Numbered from the stretch's first letter, positions 9,493-21,839 are shown. The stretch: DNA of 64,000 nt from Muricea muricata (GCA_963855995.1 OY979717.1:61968243-62032242); one strand, 5' to 3'. Numbers and translations are program-made. Notes: a model not told the origin generated them from the sequence alone.

Positions 9493-12400
9493 GTTGTCCA
9501 ATTGCGATAATGAAGTCACCTATAAGCTATTTCCATTTCCAAGAATTTGATTTCTCTTCTTACCTTGCATACAAAAGCGAGGGATTCATTGGTCGGAAGT
9601 GGTTTTTCTTGGAATTAGAAAATATCTTTGAAGAAAGTCCAAGTACCGCGGGTGTTCTGATTACTGGTGAACCTGGGTCTGGAAAATCAGCGCTAATGTC
9701 GCAACTGATATGCTCACCATTTTCCAGTTTGCTTATACATGAAAATACAATTGGTTATCATCTGTGTGAATATTCTGAGAAAGGAAAACGAGACGGAGCA
9801 AGGTTTGTACGTAATTTAGTTGATCAAATTGCGGTTAAATTGCCTAAATATTCCGAACATGTCAAGAATAATGAACGATTACGGATGGAACTGGATACAC
9901 GTTGTCACAAAGATCCTACGAGCTGTTTCTTCACCACAATTGTGGGTCCTTTACGAAATCTAGAACAACCTAATACACTACGATTTATTATAATTGATGC
10001 TTTGGATGAATGCTTTGAAAGTGATTCCATGACATCCGAAATTTTGAATATTTTGAAAGGCAAAATACTAGCTTTCCCAAAGTGGTTAAAGATCATATTG
10101 ACGTCTCGAAACTTGACGTCAGTCACATCTAGAATTCCTCAGGTTGTCAAAAGGATGCCATTGTACGCAGCTGACGAACGGAATGTAAATGATGTCCGTT
10201 TTTATGTATCGCGTTTCATGTCCCAAAATTCGAATTTCATGGATAAATTGTTAATTGCAATGGATTATAGTTCACGCACCAAAGGTATAAAGATCCTCAC
10301 GGACGAAATAATTATCCGAGCAGAAGGAAACTTTTTGTTTGTGAAAACAACATTGCAATACATGAACGACACAGGCGGGAAAGTCGATTTTCATTCCTTA
10401 CCCACAAGTCTGTATGATCTGTATAACATATTCTTCGACAGACAATTTAGTACAGCTGGGTTCGCTCCATTCAAGTTTCTATTTGAAGTGTTGTTGGCGG
10501 CTTATTCGCCTCTACAAGCTCAACACGTTGAAGAGATCCTTAAAAGCGAGTATAAAGCGGACGATTATATCAAACTTACAGGGCAGGTGTCTTGTTTCTT
10601 GCGATTTGGACAAGATGGAACAATAAGAATTTACCATCAGTCGTTCGCAGAGTGGTTAACAAATCAATCTCCTGTTCTTTCCATTAACAAAACACGAGGC
10701 CATCTACATATTGCCAGGTTTTTAATGCGTCATATGCAAGGAAGGCACGCGAATGTCACGTTTGGTGAACTAACTGAACTTTTCATTCACATATTGTCAG
10801 GAGGAGAATTGAATACACAAGAAACCGCTATTAATCGTTTTAATATTACAGAGATGCGTGAGGCCAAAACGAATCAATCCATACTACATTATCTGGCGAC
10901 AAAACCAATAATCTATCTGCCTGTATTTGATTTCTTTTTAGAAAAGTTTAAAATGGTTGACATACTTGATGCAAATAACAAGACACCCGCGTTTTATGCC
11001 GCATCTGAAGGAAATGTCAGACATTTGCAAAGTTGCATTAAAAATGGAGCTAAAATTAGCTCGTTTTTGGAGGGATACTCAGAGTTAGATCCAGTTTCTG
11101 TTATTGTTACAAATACAGGTGTTGAAAAATTTAGCGTGATGCACGTAGCAGCTGCTAAAGGACATAAGGAAATCGTTCAACTTCTATTACAAAGCAACAT
11201 ACGCTTCCTCGATTTTGAGAGACGTTATCCAACACCTCTTCATTTAGCAGCGTCAAATGGTCATTTGGAAGTGGTTAGGCTGTTTTATGATTATAATGAA
11301 ACGTTTCATTTAATCACACTTCATCATGCAGCAGCGAGAAATCATATTTCAGTTGTTAGCTTTTTATTATCCACAGTTGGACTACGAGACAGTTGTGTAC
11401 CATGTCAACCTGAAGACTTCTCAGAAACTGGTAAAAATATGTCCCCAGAAAAAACGCACGCGTTTTTTTGTGAAACAGCTCTACATGCTGCAGCATCTCG
11501 AGGGCTGATTGATATTGTAAAGGTGCTGCTAAATTTTGGAAAGGAATCTCTTGAATGCAAGCATCATTCTGGGAAGACAGTTTTGATGGACGCCGTGGAA
11601 AGCAATAATACCAAAATGGTGGATTTACTATTGACGTCTGGAGCAAATATCACGGCGGCCTGTGGACGTAAAATGTCAAAGGATAGTGTAAATCAAATCT
11701 GTTCTGCTTATGCTACCCGCAAGAAAGATTTTTTGTATACAGTTTATTGCGTGAATGACATGAGTTGTAGATGTGGTTACACAGCTATTCATATCAGTGC
11801 CAAATATGGGTTGTGGAACATTGCAGAAAAATTGCTTAGTGGAAGAACTGAAGACATATTAGACATTAAAGATTGTGCCAATGGTAGTGCTACACTAGTT
11901 GCTATTATACATGATCACATAGACTTTGTTAACAATATTGACATGTCTCTGAACAAAATAGGACGCTATTTAGTTGGATCAAAAGTGGTCAAACTAGCAA
12001 CAGCATACTGTTCGGCTGATGTAGCAAATGGTTTCTTAGATCATATAATTCATAACGATGAGAACATATGGAATATTCTAATGGAGCTTGTTAAATGGTC
12101 GCCGTGTGACCAATCAACGATAATACATAATTCCTACTGCTTAAATGCTTTTAAAGATAGTGATCTTTGTGAAGCAGAAACGAAAGAGAAGGAATCGAAA
12201 AGGCGCTTGAATGTAATTAAGTTGTTAATGGAAACAGATCAGAAATCATTAATCTTGGACAGGAAAGATCACAAAAATAGGACACTTTTGCATTACGCTG
12301 CTTTAAATGGATTTGTTAGGGCTGTAAAATACCTGGTTGAACTTGGTGCTGACGTACGTTTAAACGACGAAAATCGTGATACACCATTAATGATTGCGTT

Positions 12401-15400
12401 AAAGTACTCGCCAGTTAATGACCAAAATCCCAGTACTTCGTATACCTGCTACACTACAAACGATGGTCAATTTAGTTCCTGTAAGACTACCTGCTACGAT
12501 GAAACTGTAAGGCATCTTATTCAGTCACAAAAAGCAAATATTTCAAAATGTGATAGTGAAAGTGCAATTATGCTGACGAGAATAATTAATAAACGAATGC
12601 CCTTGAGTTTGTACGCCCTGTTGAAAATTGGTGTTGACTGGAATTGCCGCTTGAATGCTTCCACCTCAGCAATGTTGTTTCATTTACACGTGGGAGGTAG
12701 AGAAATAACGGATGTGATAAAAATCTTTGCAGTTGATGTTTCTGTCAAATGTGGAATTTCTTTTTCAGACTCAGAACTGCATCAGCTGTCCTACGTTTCA
12801 ACACCTGAAGTCGGTAATTTCTTTGAACCTTCCCTAAACAAGAAACGTTCTCCTATACAAAGGTTAATTGACCGTAATCCTAGAGATGTTCGCATATTGG
12901 ACGAATGTTATGATGCTGAAGGATTTTTGCCAATACATAGAGCTGCTCAAGGTGGAAATCTTGCTGCTTTAAGATGGTTAAAAAATGTCGGAGTTAACAT
13001 ACAGCTCAAAACACGAACTGGCTTCACTGCTCTTGATCTTTCTGTGTGGTATTTAACAGATCATAGTATGAATACATACAGGTATCGTAATAAATTCTTT
13101 GAAGAAGTGTTGCGAGCATTTTTTGACATTTCGCATACAAACTACAGTTCAGATTATTGCACTATTTCATTCGCCAGACACCCTATTTTACATAGGGCAG
13201 CTAGCATTGGACTACATGCGGTGGCAAGTGTATACAACAAGGCTTTAAACATTATACCAGATTTAAGAAAGAGGAAGTATATGCTTCTTGACGAGCAAGA
13301 TGCGGACGGAAATACACCTCTTCATGTCGCAGCTGTCAAAGGTCATGAACATGTTGTTAAATATCTTGTGGGGCTTGGTGCCGATATTAATATCAAGAAC
13401 AAGGACTACCGCACTTCAATATGGTTTGCATTGTTGTCGGCTCCCGTTCATTCCGTTAAAACTGATGTAGTTCACCGCTGTTACGCTACAGATGACGGTT
13501 TATTTAAGACTTGTGATACTACACCCCATGATGAAATCGTAAGGTACTTGATGTCAATGCAGAAGCCAGAAAGTATCTCGAAATGTGATGATGAAAGTGC
13601 ATTTTTTTTAAATACTGTAGTTGAAAAACGGATGCCTCTTAGTTTGTATGTCTTGTTGAAAATTGGTGTGGATGTTAATTGCCAATCGGATATATGGAGT
13701 TCTCCATTTTTAGAGCATCTGAGAAGAGGAGGACAGGAAATAAGTGAAGTGTTCAAAATATTTAAAGTAAATGTTTCTGTCCATTGTGGGATATTTTTTA
13801 CTGTTTCGGAGCTGCACCTTATTTCGTACAAATCTGTAACTGATGATTTTGGCAATTTCTTTAAACCTTCTTTAAATAAGAAACGTTCTCCTATGCAAAG
13901 ATTGATTGACAGTCATCCTAGAGGTGTTCGCATATTGGACGAATGTTATGATTCTGAAGGATATTTACCAATACACAGAGCTGCTCAAGGTGGAAATCTT
14001 GTTGCTATAAAATGGTTTAAAAGCGTCGGAGTTAACACCCAGCTGAAAACACGAAGTGGTCTCACTACTCTTGATGTTTGCATAAAATATTTGAAGGATG
14101 GTGATATTTACGATAAATACTCCAAAAATTTGAACGCTATTGTTAAGAGAAATACGAAATATCGACGTGAATGTTTTAAAAAACTGCTGCGAGCATATTT
14201 CCTCAAATCAGATAAAAATTGCTGTTCAGATTTTTCTGGTATTTCCTCTTGTAATCTGCACATTTTGCACACTGCCGCTGGCATTGGATTAGAAGTAGTC
14301 ACTGACGTGTATAATATGGCTTTACAGGTCATACCATGTTTGAAGAAGAAAGATGATAAATATTTACTTCTTAATGAACAAGATGTGAACGGAAATACGC
14401 CACTTCATGTTGCAGCATTCAGTGGTCGTGAACGTGTGGTTAAATATCTTGTTGGACTTGGTGCGAATATTACTATTAAGAACAAATACGGCCAGACTCC
14501 ATTGTTGTCAGCACTGTTAACAGTTCCTATTTATCTTATCTGGAAACGAGACGTGGGTCAGCTCTGTCACACTACAGTAGACGGTTTGTTCACGTTTTGT
14601 GAAACCACTGTCCGTGATAAAATCACAAGTTACCTTATCTGGTTACAGAAATCAAACATATCAAAATGTGATAATGACAGTGCATTTTTGTTAAATGCTG
14701 CGATTGAGTTGCGTAAGCCACTCAGTTTGTACGCCTTGTTAAAAACTGGTGTTGATTTAAAATGCCAAAAGAATGAGTCCAGTTCCCCATTTTTACAACA
14801 TATCAGACAAGGAGGTACGGAAATAAGCGAAGTGTTGAAAATATTTGAAGTGAATGTTTCTGCTCATTGTGGAGATTTATTTGCTCTTTCGGCGCTGCAT
14901 CTTGTCTCATACGTTTCGGTATCTCATGATTTTGGTAACTTTTTTGAACCCTCTCGCAATAAAAAACATTCCCTCTTCCAAAGATTGATTGACAGTCATC
15001 CTAGCGGTGTTCGCATATTGGACGAATGTTATGATGCTGAAGGATATTTACCAATACACAGAGCTACTCAAGGTGGAAATCTTGTAGCCATAAAATGGTT
15101 TAAAACTGTTGGAGTTAATATGCATCTGAAAACAAGAACTGGACTTACTGCTCTTGATATTTCGATATTGTACTTAGATGTAAATAATGGGGAACTTGAT
15201 GCACCGTCCAAAATTTTTCTATATTTAAAACAAATCAATTTGCCCGTGTCTTTGCATACGACGTTGAAATATCGAAAAGATATACTTAATGAATTACTGC
15301 AAACAGTTTTTCGCACAATCCCCAATTCAAAGTTTCAATGTGGACCAACATTAGAAGAGCTCTCTCTACTTCATATTGCAGCAGTAAAGGGGATGGCTGT

Positions 15401-16190
15401 GTTGAAGTATGTCCACAAAAAAACCTCAGCGTTCTTTCCGGGCTTGCCAATAAACTGCGTTAATAAGCATCAGTTGGATCCAGTGTATTTAGCACAATTT
15501 TATGACAGTGTCAGAAATGAAGGATTCACTGAGGATGAACACGACATTTTGCGCAATTTAAAAGACAAAGTTATTAACTATGGAAAGAAAAAAGACAAAG
15601 TGAATAACATCAATTTAAAATTTGGTCATGATCGTGTTCCACCATCTCAATATCCACATAGAGAGAGCGAGTATTTTATGGTATTTCATTATTTGTATCT
15701 TCCACGACTTTCTCAGTTACCAGATCTCAAAGATGTTTTTGACTCTAGTATTGTTCCCGTAAGCGATTGCCCAGATTATTATGATAATGATGCCTTTCGG
15801 AAATTTGATAGTGAAAATTTCTCACCTGCGACTAGATGTTCAAAAATGTTACTATACTTACTGGAACTCAGTTGTGAGCAGGTCATATACAATTGTCAAC
15901 TTGTGTTGGAATCACTTCAGTTGCAATATACACTGCGACGAAGACCAAATCATCAGCTCAGCCAATTTATTTTAAAACGACTGGGTTGGAACGATGGTTC
16001 ACCAGTGAAAGACATCAATAAGAGATGGCCGTTTTACTTTTTGCACAAAAAGTATCTGAAAGAATACAAAGCATATGAATATTTGGAGGTTTTAAATGAA
16101 GCACTTGAAGTTGCTGATGTTCGTTTCTACAGTCGACTATCAGATGACATGAAACGTATAATGGTAACATCACCAATACCGAATGACTGA
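9493..16190 (+). CDS. NACHT-ankyrin STAND protein, copy 1
   Basis: A single open exon of about 2230 codons (2226 from the ATG at 9510). From that Met: a short lead with GFIGRKWFF; NACHT NTPase with Walker A TGEPGSGKS (52-60), Walker B FIIIDALDE (159-167) and sensor LTSR (197-200); a winged-helix end at IYHQSFAEWL (374-383); then about 16 recognisable ankyrin repeats from about residue 490 (TPAFYAASEG) to 1952 (LLHIAAVKG). Between them lie three repeats of a Cys-containing supermodule of about 345-360 residues. The last 250 residues form a non-ankyrin tail with RWPFYFLHKKYLKEY. Family knowledge: NACHT-ankyrin (TANC-like STAND) proteins are ATP-driven signalling switches or scaffolds. Units B and C lack the ATG at 9510 (ACA instead), so ancestrally this was a downstream exon; here it may start on its own. 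Immune-sensor function is inferred. Confidence 0.85.
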
Positions 16191-16495
16191 TAACTAAGAA
16201 ATATAAAACATTATTAAAACATATGTGTCTATAAAAAACAATCACATGAGGGGCGACTTAATTAATTGATCATAACTAAAAAGATGGCAGCTTGTATATT
16301 TCACCAGAATGCATTGCGGGCATCATACAAAAACGACTGAAAAAAGACGCCAAGAAAAACACCCAAGTACAAAAAACTTCAACAAAGATATAAGAAAATA
16401 GCCTCCTCTCTTATGCTTGTCTTTTAACAGACATCAATTTGCTTTTTGAAACTATTTCCTATCACAATCCATTCTGATAAAATGCACACCCGCTA
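16191..16495. other. 3' flank of unit A gene, nothing recognised
   Basis: AT-rich sequence between the stop codon and the LINE tail. It presumably holds the 3' UTR. It has no clear similarity to the 3' flank of unit C, so the duplicated block seems to end at or near the coding end. Confidence 0.4.
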
Positions 16496-16524
16496 TCTTA
16501 TTATTATTATTATTATTATTATTA
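16496..16524. repeat. (ATT)n microsatellite, LINE 3' tail
   Basis: About nine perfect ATT units on the plus strand. Read on the minus strand it is a (TAA)n tail at the end of the LINE. Confidence 0.8.
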
Positions 16525-17764
16525 AAAATACACACATTAAGTAGCTTAGACAGCTAAATTGTTATGTGATTTACATGAAAAAGAGAAACGAAATCAATTA
16601 TATGTGTATAAATACACTTACAGAGTTTTTGTAAGACTACAATCTATATTAAAAATCAATGATTACATAACAACTAACTAAATTTACTAGATTAAAAGTG
16701 CCCCAGGTTACCAAAGCTATAGTGGTTCAATAGTTAAAATATTTGAAAGCCAAGAAAAGAACATTAATTATTGTCCAAAGCCATATTGTATTTGCGGATC
16801 GCATATACTAAGGGACTATTGTTAAAACGTTCTGTATTGCATTTAAAATTATAGAATTTATTTTTATTAAGTCTCGTGCGTTTCTCCCGTACTTGACCGA
16901 CAATAGGTGGCAGAAGATCGTTGAGTTTGTGGGTTGGTTGTTTCATATCTTTTATTAAATTTACACACATTATATCTCTTCTGTATTCTAGAGTGTGCAA
17001 ACCACATTCAGTTAATGCCTGTTTATAAGTCTTTCTTGGACATATTATTTTCATAGCGCGCCTTTGAATTCTCTCTATATCTTTAGACTGTTCCTGTGTC
17101 AGGCCACCATGCCAAATTTGAGCTCCAAATTCCACAATTGATCTGATAGCCGAGATATAAAATATCTTTAAGTCTTCTCGTGGAGCATTGTACCCTTTAA
17201 GAGTTTTTAAAAAATATAACCGCTTAGCTGCCTTCTTTACAACGTATTCCGTGTTTGATTTCCACTTGAGGTCATCATCTATCCATAAACCGAGTAATTT
17301 ATAAGAGCTAACTCTTTCAAGGACACAGTCATTTATTTTCATTGCAGGAATAACTGTTCTATCTTTTCGAAAGTCGATGATCATTTCTTTACATTTTTTT
17401 GCGTTTAATACCATTTTCTCGTTTTCCGCAAAGGTATTTACTGACTCAATTTTCTTGAGCATGTTCCCAATTTCCATTCCAGAAACGTGATAATGAACAT
17501 CTAACGCCTTCCAACTCGTGGTGTCGTCCATGAAGAGAATCGTATCACCATCTACAATAACATCCTCGTTTCCAACAACTTGTTCTATAACACTAGGTAG
17601 CATATTAATTTTAATCACGAAGGCAATTGGTCCCAATTTACTGCCCTGTGGGACGCCCCCAGTAACATTTTTAAAATCAGATGTTTCTTTCCCAAACTGT
17701 GTGAAATGAGATCGCTCATTCAAGTACGAAGCAAACCATTTTATCAAGGCAGGTCTTACACCCA

Positions 17765-18265
17765 CAATCTCGTTCCCCGAGCCTGCGATTCCTTGGGAAG
17801 GAAACGGAGGCTCTGGGATAATCCGTGATCGACCTACAAAAAACTGTATGTCACCCGTACTGCGCATGCGTAGGAAATAAGCCACAAAAGCATTTTTCTA
17901 AAGTTTTTTGGAACAGTATTTGTACTATTTTGTTTGTAATGTTAGTGGAAAATATTATTTTATTTCATTCTGTGTTGGACGAAGCGTTAGAGCGACTGGG
18001 TAAGAAGAATCTCAAATTGAAGGAGTGTCAATACGAAGCGGTAAAGGCTGTTGTTGTCGACCGGAAAGATACGATTTGTATATTGCCTATTGATCATGGA
18101 AAGTCACATATATACCAGCTTCTTCCCTATTGCGTCTTATTGAATCTATTTATTTGATACGCATGCGCAGTACGGGCGACATACAGTTTTTTGTATGTCG
18201 ATCACGGATTATCCCAGAGCCTCCGTTTCCTTCCCAAGGGATCGCAGGCTCGGGGAACGAGATTG
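17765..18265 (+). mobile_element. MULE-like TIR element carrying a helicase fragment
   Basis: A 501-bp element with terminal inverted repeats of about 106 bp (17765-17870 and 18160-18265) differing at about three positions, starting CAATCTCGTTCCCCGAGCC. It is flanked by a perfect 9-bp direct repeat TTACACCCA (17756-17764, 18266-18274), and removal of one copy restores the LINE frame. Long TIRs plus a 9-bp target duplication point to the Mutator-like superfamily, though no transposase is present to confirm it. The interior carries a piece of a RecQ-type helicase gene. Confidence 0.75.
17940..18154 (+). pseudogene. RecQ-family helicase N-terminal fragment inside the TIR element
   Basis: Translation gives LKLKECQYEAVKAVVVDRKD followed by CILPIDHGKSHIYQLLPY. 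The first part corresponds to the RecQ motif 0 (Q motif). The second corresponds to motif I, which normally reads LPTGxGKSxxYQ; here PTG has become PID, so the nucleotide-binding loop is damaged. The fragment ends in the inverted repeat without the remaining helicase motifs. It looks like a captured host or transposon gene piece; a remnant of the element's own helicase is the alternative. Confidence 0.65.
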
Positions 18266-20360
18266 TTACACCCATTGATCTCATGTTTTCTAGCAATTTA
18301 TTGTGATCGATGAGGTCGAAAGCTTTGCGAAAGTCGAGGAAAACTATCCTAATCACTCTATGCCGTTCGTCCATTAATTTGTGCCAATTATGTAGTAAAT
18401 TAACTAAGGCATTAACTGTCGATGATCGCGGTAAACCACCATATTGAGAATCCGAAATTTTCCCAGTGGTATCATCATACATCCACTTAACTGCAAAGGT
18501 TTCTTGGATTTTTGCCAGGACACTTGTTAAAGCAATTGGTCTTAAATCATCAGCAAGCGTACAAGGTATTGATTTTGGAATACCTGACACTTTATAATCC
18601 TTCCAAACTTTAGGAAAAGTTTTAGACTGAAAGGATTCATTGAAGATTTCGGTCAAGGGTACAGCAAAGTACTTTGCAAATATCTTCAAGATTTTCAGTA
18701 ATGGATCGTTAGGGCCAGGTGCTTTATTAACATTAATTTTCTGCAGTTCTTGTTGCACTTCATCGACGGTAATTAGTGGCAAATTTTCCGTGCAATGAAG
18801 TTCTAGCCATTCTTTTCCCACTTTTGGGTAATCCTTAGTTAAGTTTGCAAAGAAATGGTTTATGAAGCAAGCAGACTGTTTATCATCCATCAACAGCCCA
18901 GTAGAGGGATCCACCATCGTTGCTTTAGCCGACTTTTTGCCAATCAAACGCTTAATGACTTTCCACCAAGATTTTGGGCGATTTTTTAGATTTGGACCTA
19001 CTTTATTCTCGTAGAAAAAGATTTTTGCCTTCCTAATCTCTGCCGAAATCTGACTTCTGAGCTTCTTTACACGCTCGGTATTGTTTCTTTTAAAAGCCAT
19101 GTTCCTTTTAGAAATCAGGCGTTTTATTTTTGGTGTCATAAAGGGTTTGTCCTTACTGTGCATTCTGACTGTCCTTTCCGGAAAATATTCAGCGATCATA
19201 TTATTGGTAATATGCAGAAACGTATTAACTTTTTCATCGGTACCAGAGATGTTGAGCACAGAAGACCAATCGTAATTTGCTAATAAGGCATCAAAACGTT
19301 CTAACTGCTGTTGTCGAAACTTTCTTACTTTAATTTTAACCGTATTTCCTTTTTCTGAAATGTTACACTTAGATTTCCAGTTAATGATGTTGTGGTCCGA
19401 AGTTGAAAGTGGAGCCAGAATTGCTGGAGTCTGGTAGCAATCAGCCATATTAGTAAAAATTAAATCCAATGTACTAGTGTCTCTAGTAGGGTGCATTACA
19501 ATTTGTTTCAAGTTACAGTGTCTCTCTAAACGTTTCTGTTGGAAGCCATTACTAGCCGGATTGAAGTCACCTCCGAGAATAATGGCAGTATTTGGGCTTT
19601 CGACGCAGAGCTTGTCATAACAAGTGATAAAATAGTCATAAAAATTTTCAATCTCAGATGTAAGAAGACTTGGAGGAAGGTATACACATCCCAATGCAAT
19701 CCTTGAAATTGATCTTGGTAGCCACTTCGGCCGGATAGTAACCCATAAACATTCAAAGAATTGACCGTTTAATTCATCACGTATTTTTAATGGTATATCA
19801 TGATTAACATAAATTGCTACTCCCCCGCCTCTTCCACACAATCGGTCTCTTCTGACAATGTTTAGGCCAGAAACATTAACAATCTCATCAGGGACAGTGT
19901 CTGCTAGCCATGTTTCTGTTACGAAAATTAGGTCTGCTCTGTAGCTTTCCTTGAGCACTTCAAGTTCATTTACTTTATTAGTTAATGATCTTGCATTCGA
20001 CAACATTAGGTTAGGAACAGCTCTTTCATTTCCTTTCACAGATTTTCCGTCTGAGACTCTATCAGAATTGGTAGAGACCTCACTTAGATTGTTATAATCA
20101 GATCTAAAAATACGGACTTTAACAAGATTGCCAAAGTTTCGTGTGCGCATCGATTTTGTTCGGCTGAAATGCTGACCTCTGAGCCTACCCATACCAAGTA
20201 CTGTAGAAATGCTTTGCATATGTTTCTCTGCCATTATGCGTACGTCGTCGTATCGTCGTCATCTTCGTCGGAATTTAAGTTACTGGTGACTTTCGGACGC
20301 ACAGCCATCGCTCCAAACGTGTATATTCAGTTTAAGGTAGTGAAGAACCTTATACCTTCT

Positions 20361-21251
20361 CTGTAGCTACCATCAACTAGCAGCGTTAGTCCGAAATATT
20401 ATCACTTTTTCACGTGAGCTGAGAACATTTTGCAATTTGTAATTTTTAATTTAATGAACATAAATATGTGGAATGGCATCATAGTCATAGAATGAATTTA
20501 CGAGAATTAAAAATAGAATATGGACACGGTTATTTACAATGTTGAAGCATGCAATATTACAATAACTGGTGAATTTAGTACCTTTACAATTTTATTATTA
20601 AAATTCTACAGTAAGAGATTTCTTAGTCATTGATTTTTTAATTTTGCTTTTCATGGCTGGAAAAGGCTATTCTTAAAACGTTCAGCATGGCATTTAAACA
20701 AAGACTGTAGTTAAGTCGTCCTTATGATGAAGATGAAAACTTTTATCATTTAAACGAGTTCGTGCTACCAAGTGCGCTGATCCAAAACAATCATCAAACG
20801 GACCAAAAGTTAAAATTTCTAATAAAATCAATCAATCAATTTAATTTAATTTTAAAATTTCTTTCTGTAGCATTGTTAATAGATTTCCGCGTCTACACGC
20901 TCGCTTCAAATTTCAGTCTCTTTTTTTCGTTACCTTCAGAACGTGATTGTTTCAATGGACATTAAACTCGAAAAATAAGAAGTTGCTTGGAAAAAATGCC
21001 ATGCATGATCAGTTATAGATGTGCAACCCAAAGTATGCATGGATTGGTTCTGGTGCCAGCTGTGATCATGATGCTTTCCGGAGTTTTAATTACAACTATT
21101 ATTCTACCCAAAATCAATCTCGTATCCAGAGCAATGTCTGCCCGGAACAGGCATTTTACTGGGTCACAGATTGACCGAAAACATGTATGTCGCCTCGCAG
21201 CATAGTCAAAATTGTCAAAAAGCCTCTCAAATTAAGGCATAGTCTTAATTT
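20361..21251. other. Intergenic, no gene recognised
   Basis: AT-rich sequence between the LINE and the dispersed repeat. The open frames at 20762-20965 and 20987-21205 show no domain or composition that I can support. Confidence 0.4.
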
Positions 21252-21262
21252 AAAGGTGCCCC

Positions 21263-21298
21263 AACCCTAATCCTAACACCAATCCTAACCCTAACCTT
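21263..21298. repeat. Telomere-like CCCTAA-rich stretch
   Basis: Degenerate CCCTAA/TCCTAA units (AACCCTAATCCTAACACC, then ATCCTAACCCTAACC). It is inside a dispersed repeat and recurs at 38163-38198, so it travels with the repeat rather than marking a chromosome end. Confidence 0.6.
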
Positions 21299-21737
21299 AT
21301 AATCTTAATTGAAGAGTTCGCATGTATTTCTGGTTCATTATATCTTGATACTGCCTGCTACTAGCCCAAGCTTTCTCCAGCTTTTAAATCGATTGAAAAA
21401 TTAAATATATAAGAAATTGTAAATCACACGTTCATATATGGTCTTCAATAAATGGTCCTCATATATATTGGCATAATAAATGACGTGGCTTATTAATCCA
21501 TAGTTAGTAGAGCTAGATGGTTAGGAAACTTATGAGGACTACAATATATTTGGCAAAAACACAGTACACACGTGACGATGAAGAACCATAGTTTTCCATA
21601 AAGGTTGACCAACATATAGATAATGAGTTATATAGTTATTCTAATGGTTTACAAACCAATTTTGGGTCATTATCGAGAATATTCTCGATAATTAAGTGAA
21701 ACTCACTCGCACATGATAGCCTGTGCACAGACGCAAC

Positions 21738-21839
21738 CATAGGCGGCCCAATTCAGTGTGTAGTTTCATATAGAAATCAGTGCGCACATGTGCGCACTGA
21801 TCTCTATATGAAACTACACACTGAATTGAGCCGCCTATG
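21738..21839. mobile_element. 102-bp near-perfect palindromic insertion
   Basis: CATAGGCGGCCCAATTCAG runs into a hairpin centred on GTGCGCACATGTGCGCAC and returns as CTGAATTGAGCCGCCTATG. It is flanked by ACGCAAC at 21731-21737 and 21840-21846. The sister copy at 38625-38631 has a single ACGCAAC and no insertion. This is a minimal, fully palindromic MITE, or a foldback fragment of a larger TIR element. Confidence 0.75.

Larger units (their letters stand above)
16764..20234 (-). pseudogene. LINE ORF2: AP endonuclease and reverse transcriptase
   Basis: N-terminal part (20234-18275): AP-endonuclease motifs in order, SNARSLTNKVNEL, TETWL, GGGVAIYVNHD, GGDFNPAS, TLDLIFTN and STSDHNII; then RT with LRPIALTSVLAKI and VFLDFRKAFDLIDHNKLLE. 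C-terminal part (17764-16764): GGVPQGSKLGPIAF, the active-site block FMDDTT (usually F/Y-A-D-D), SSYKLLGLWID, and the thumb/tail with RIQRRAMKIICP. The 501-bp insertion splits it between NMRSMGV and RPALIKW. Apart from the insertion and its target duplication the frame is open for about 986 codons, with no other stop or frameshift, which implies a young insertion. Confidence 0.85.
16496..20360 (-). mobile_element. CR1/L2-like LINE retrotransposon
   Basis: A minus-strand non-LTR element with an endonuclease-reverse transcriptase ORF (20234 down to 16764), a 3' UTR of about 240 bp and an (AAT)n tail, seen on the plus strand as (ATT)n at 16496-16524. Such microsatellite tails are typical of CR1/L2-group LINEs. 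The 5' boundary is uncertain; GTCGTC-type repeats at about 20235-20275 lie just upstream of the ORF. No ORF1 is seen, so it may be 5' truncated. It is interrupted by a TIR element at 17765-18265. Confidence 0.75.

Noticed and set aside
13481-13855. Minus-strand frames opposite the ankyrin exons (also 36010-36384 and others)
   Set aside because: Shadow frames of the conserved ankyrin coding sequence on the other strand.
17825-18157. Whole 110-codon plus-strand frame as a helicase gene
   Set aside because: Its first part reads through the inverted repeat; only about 17940-18154 resembles RecQ and the P-loop is damaged.
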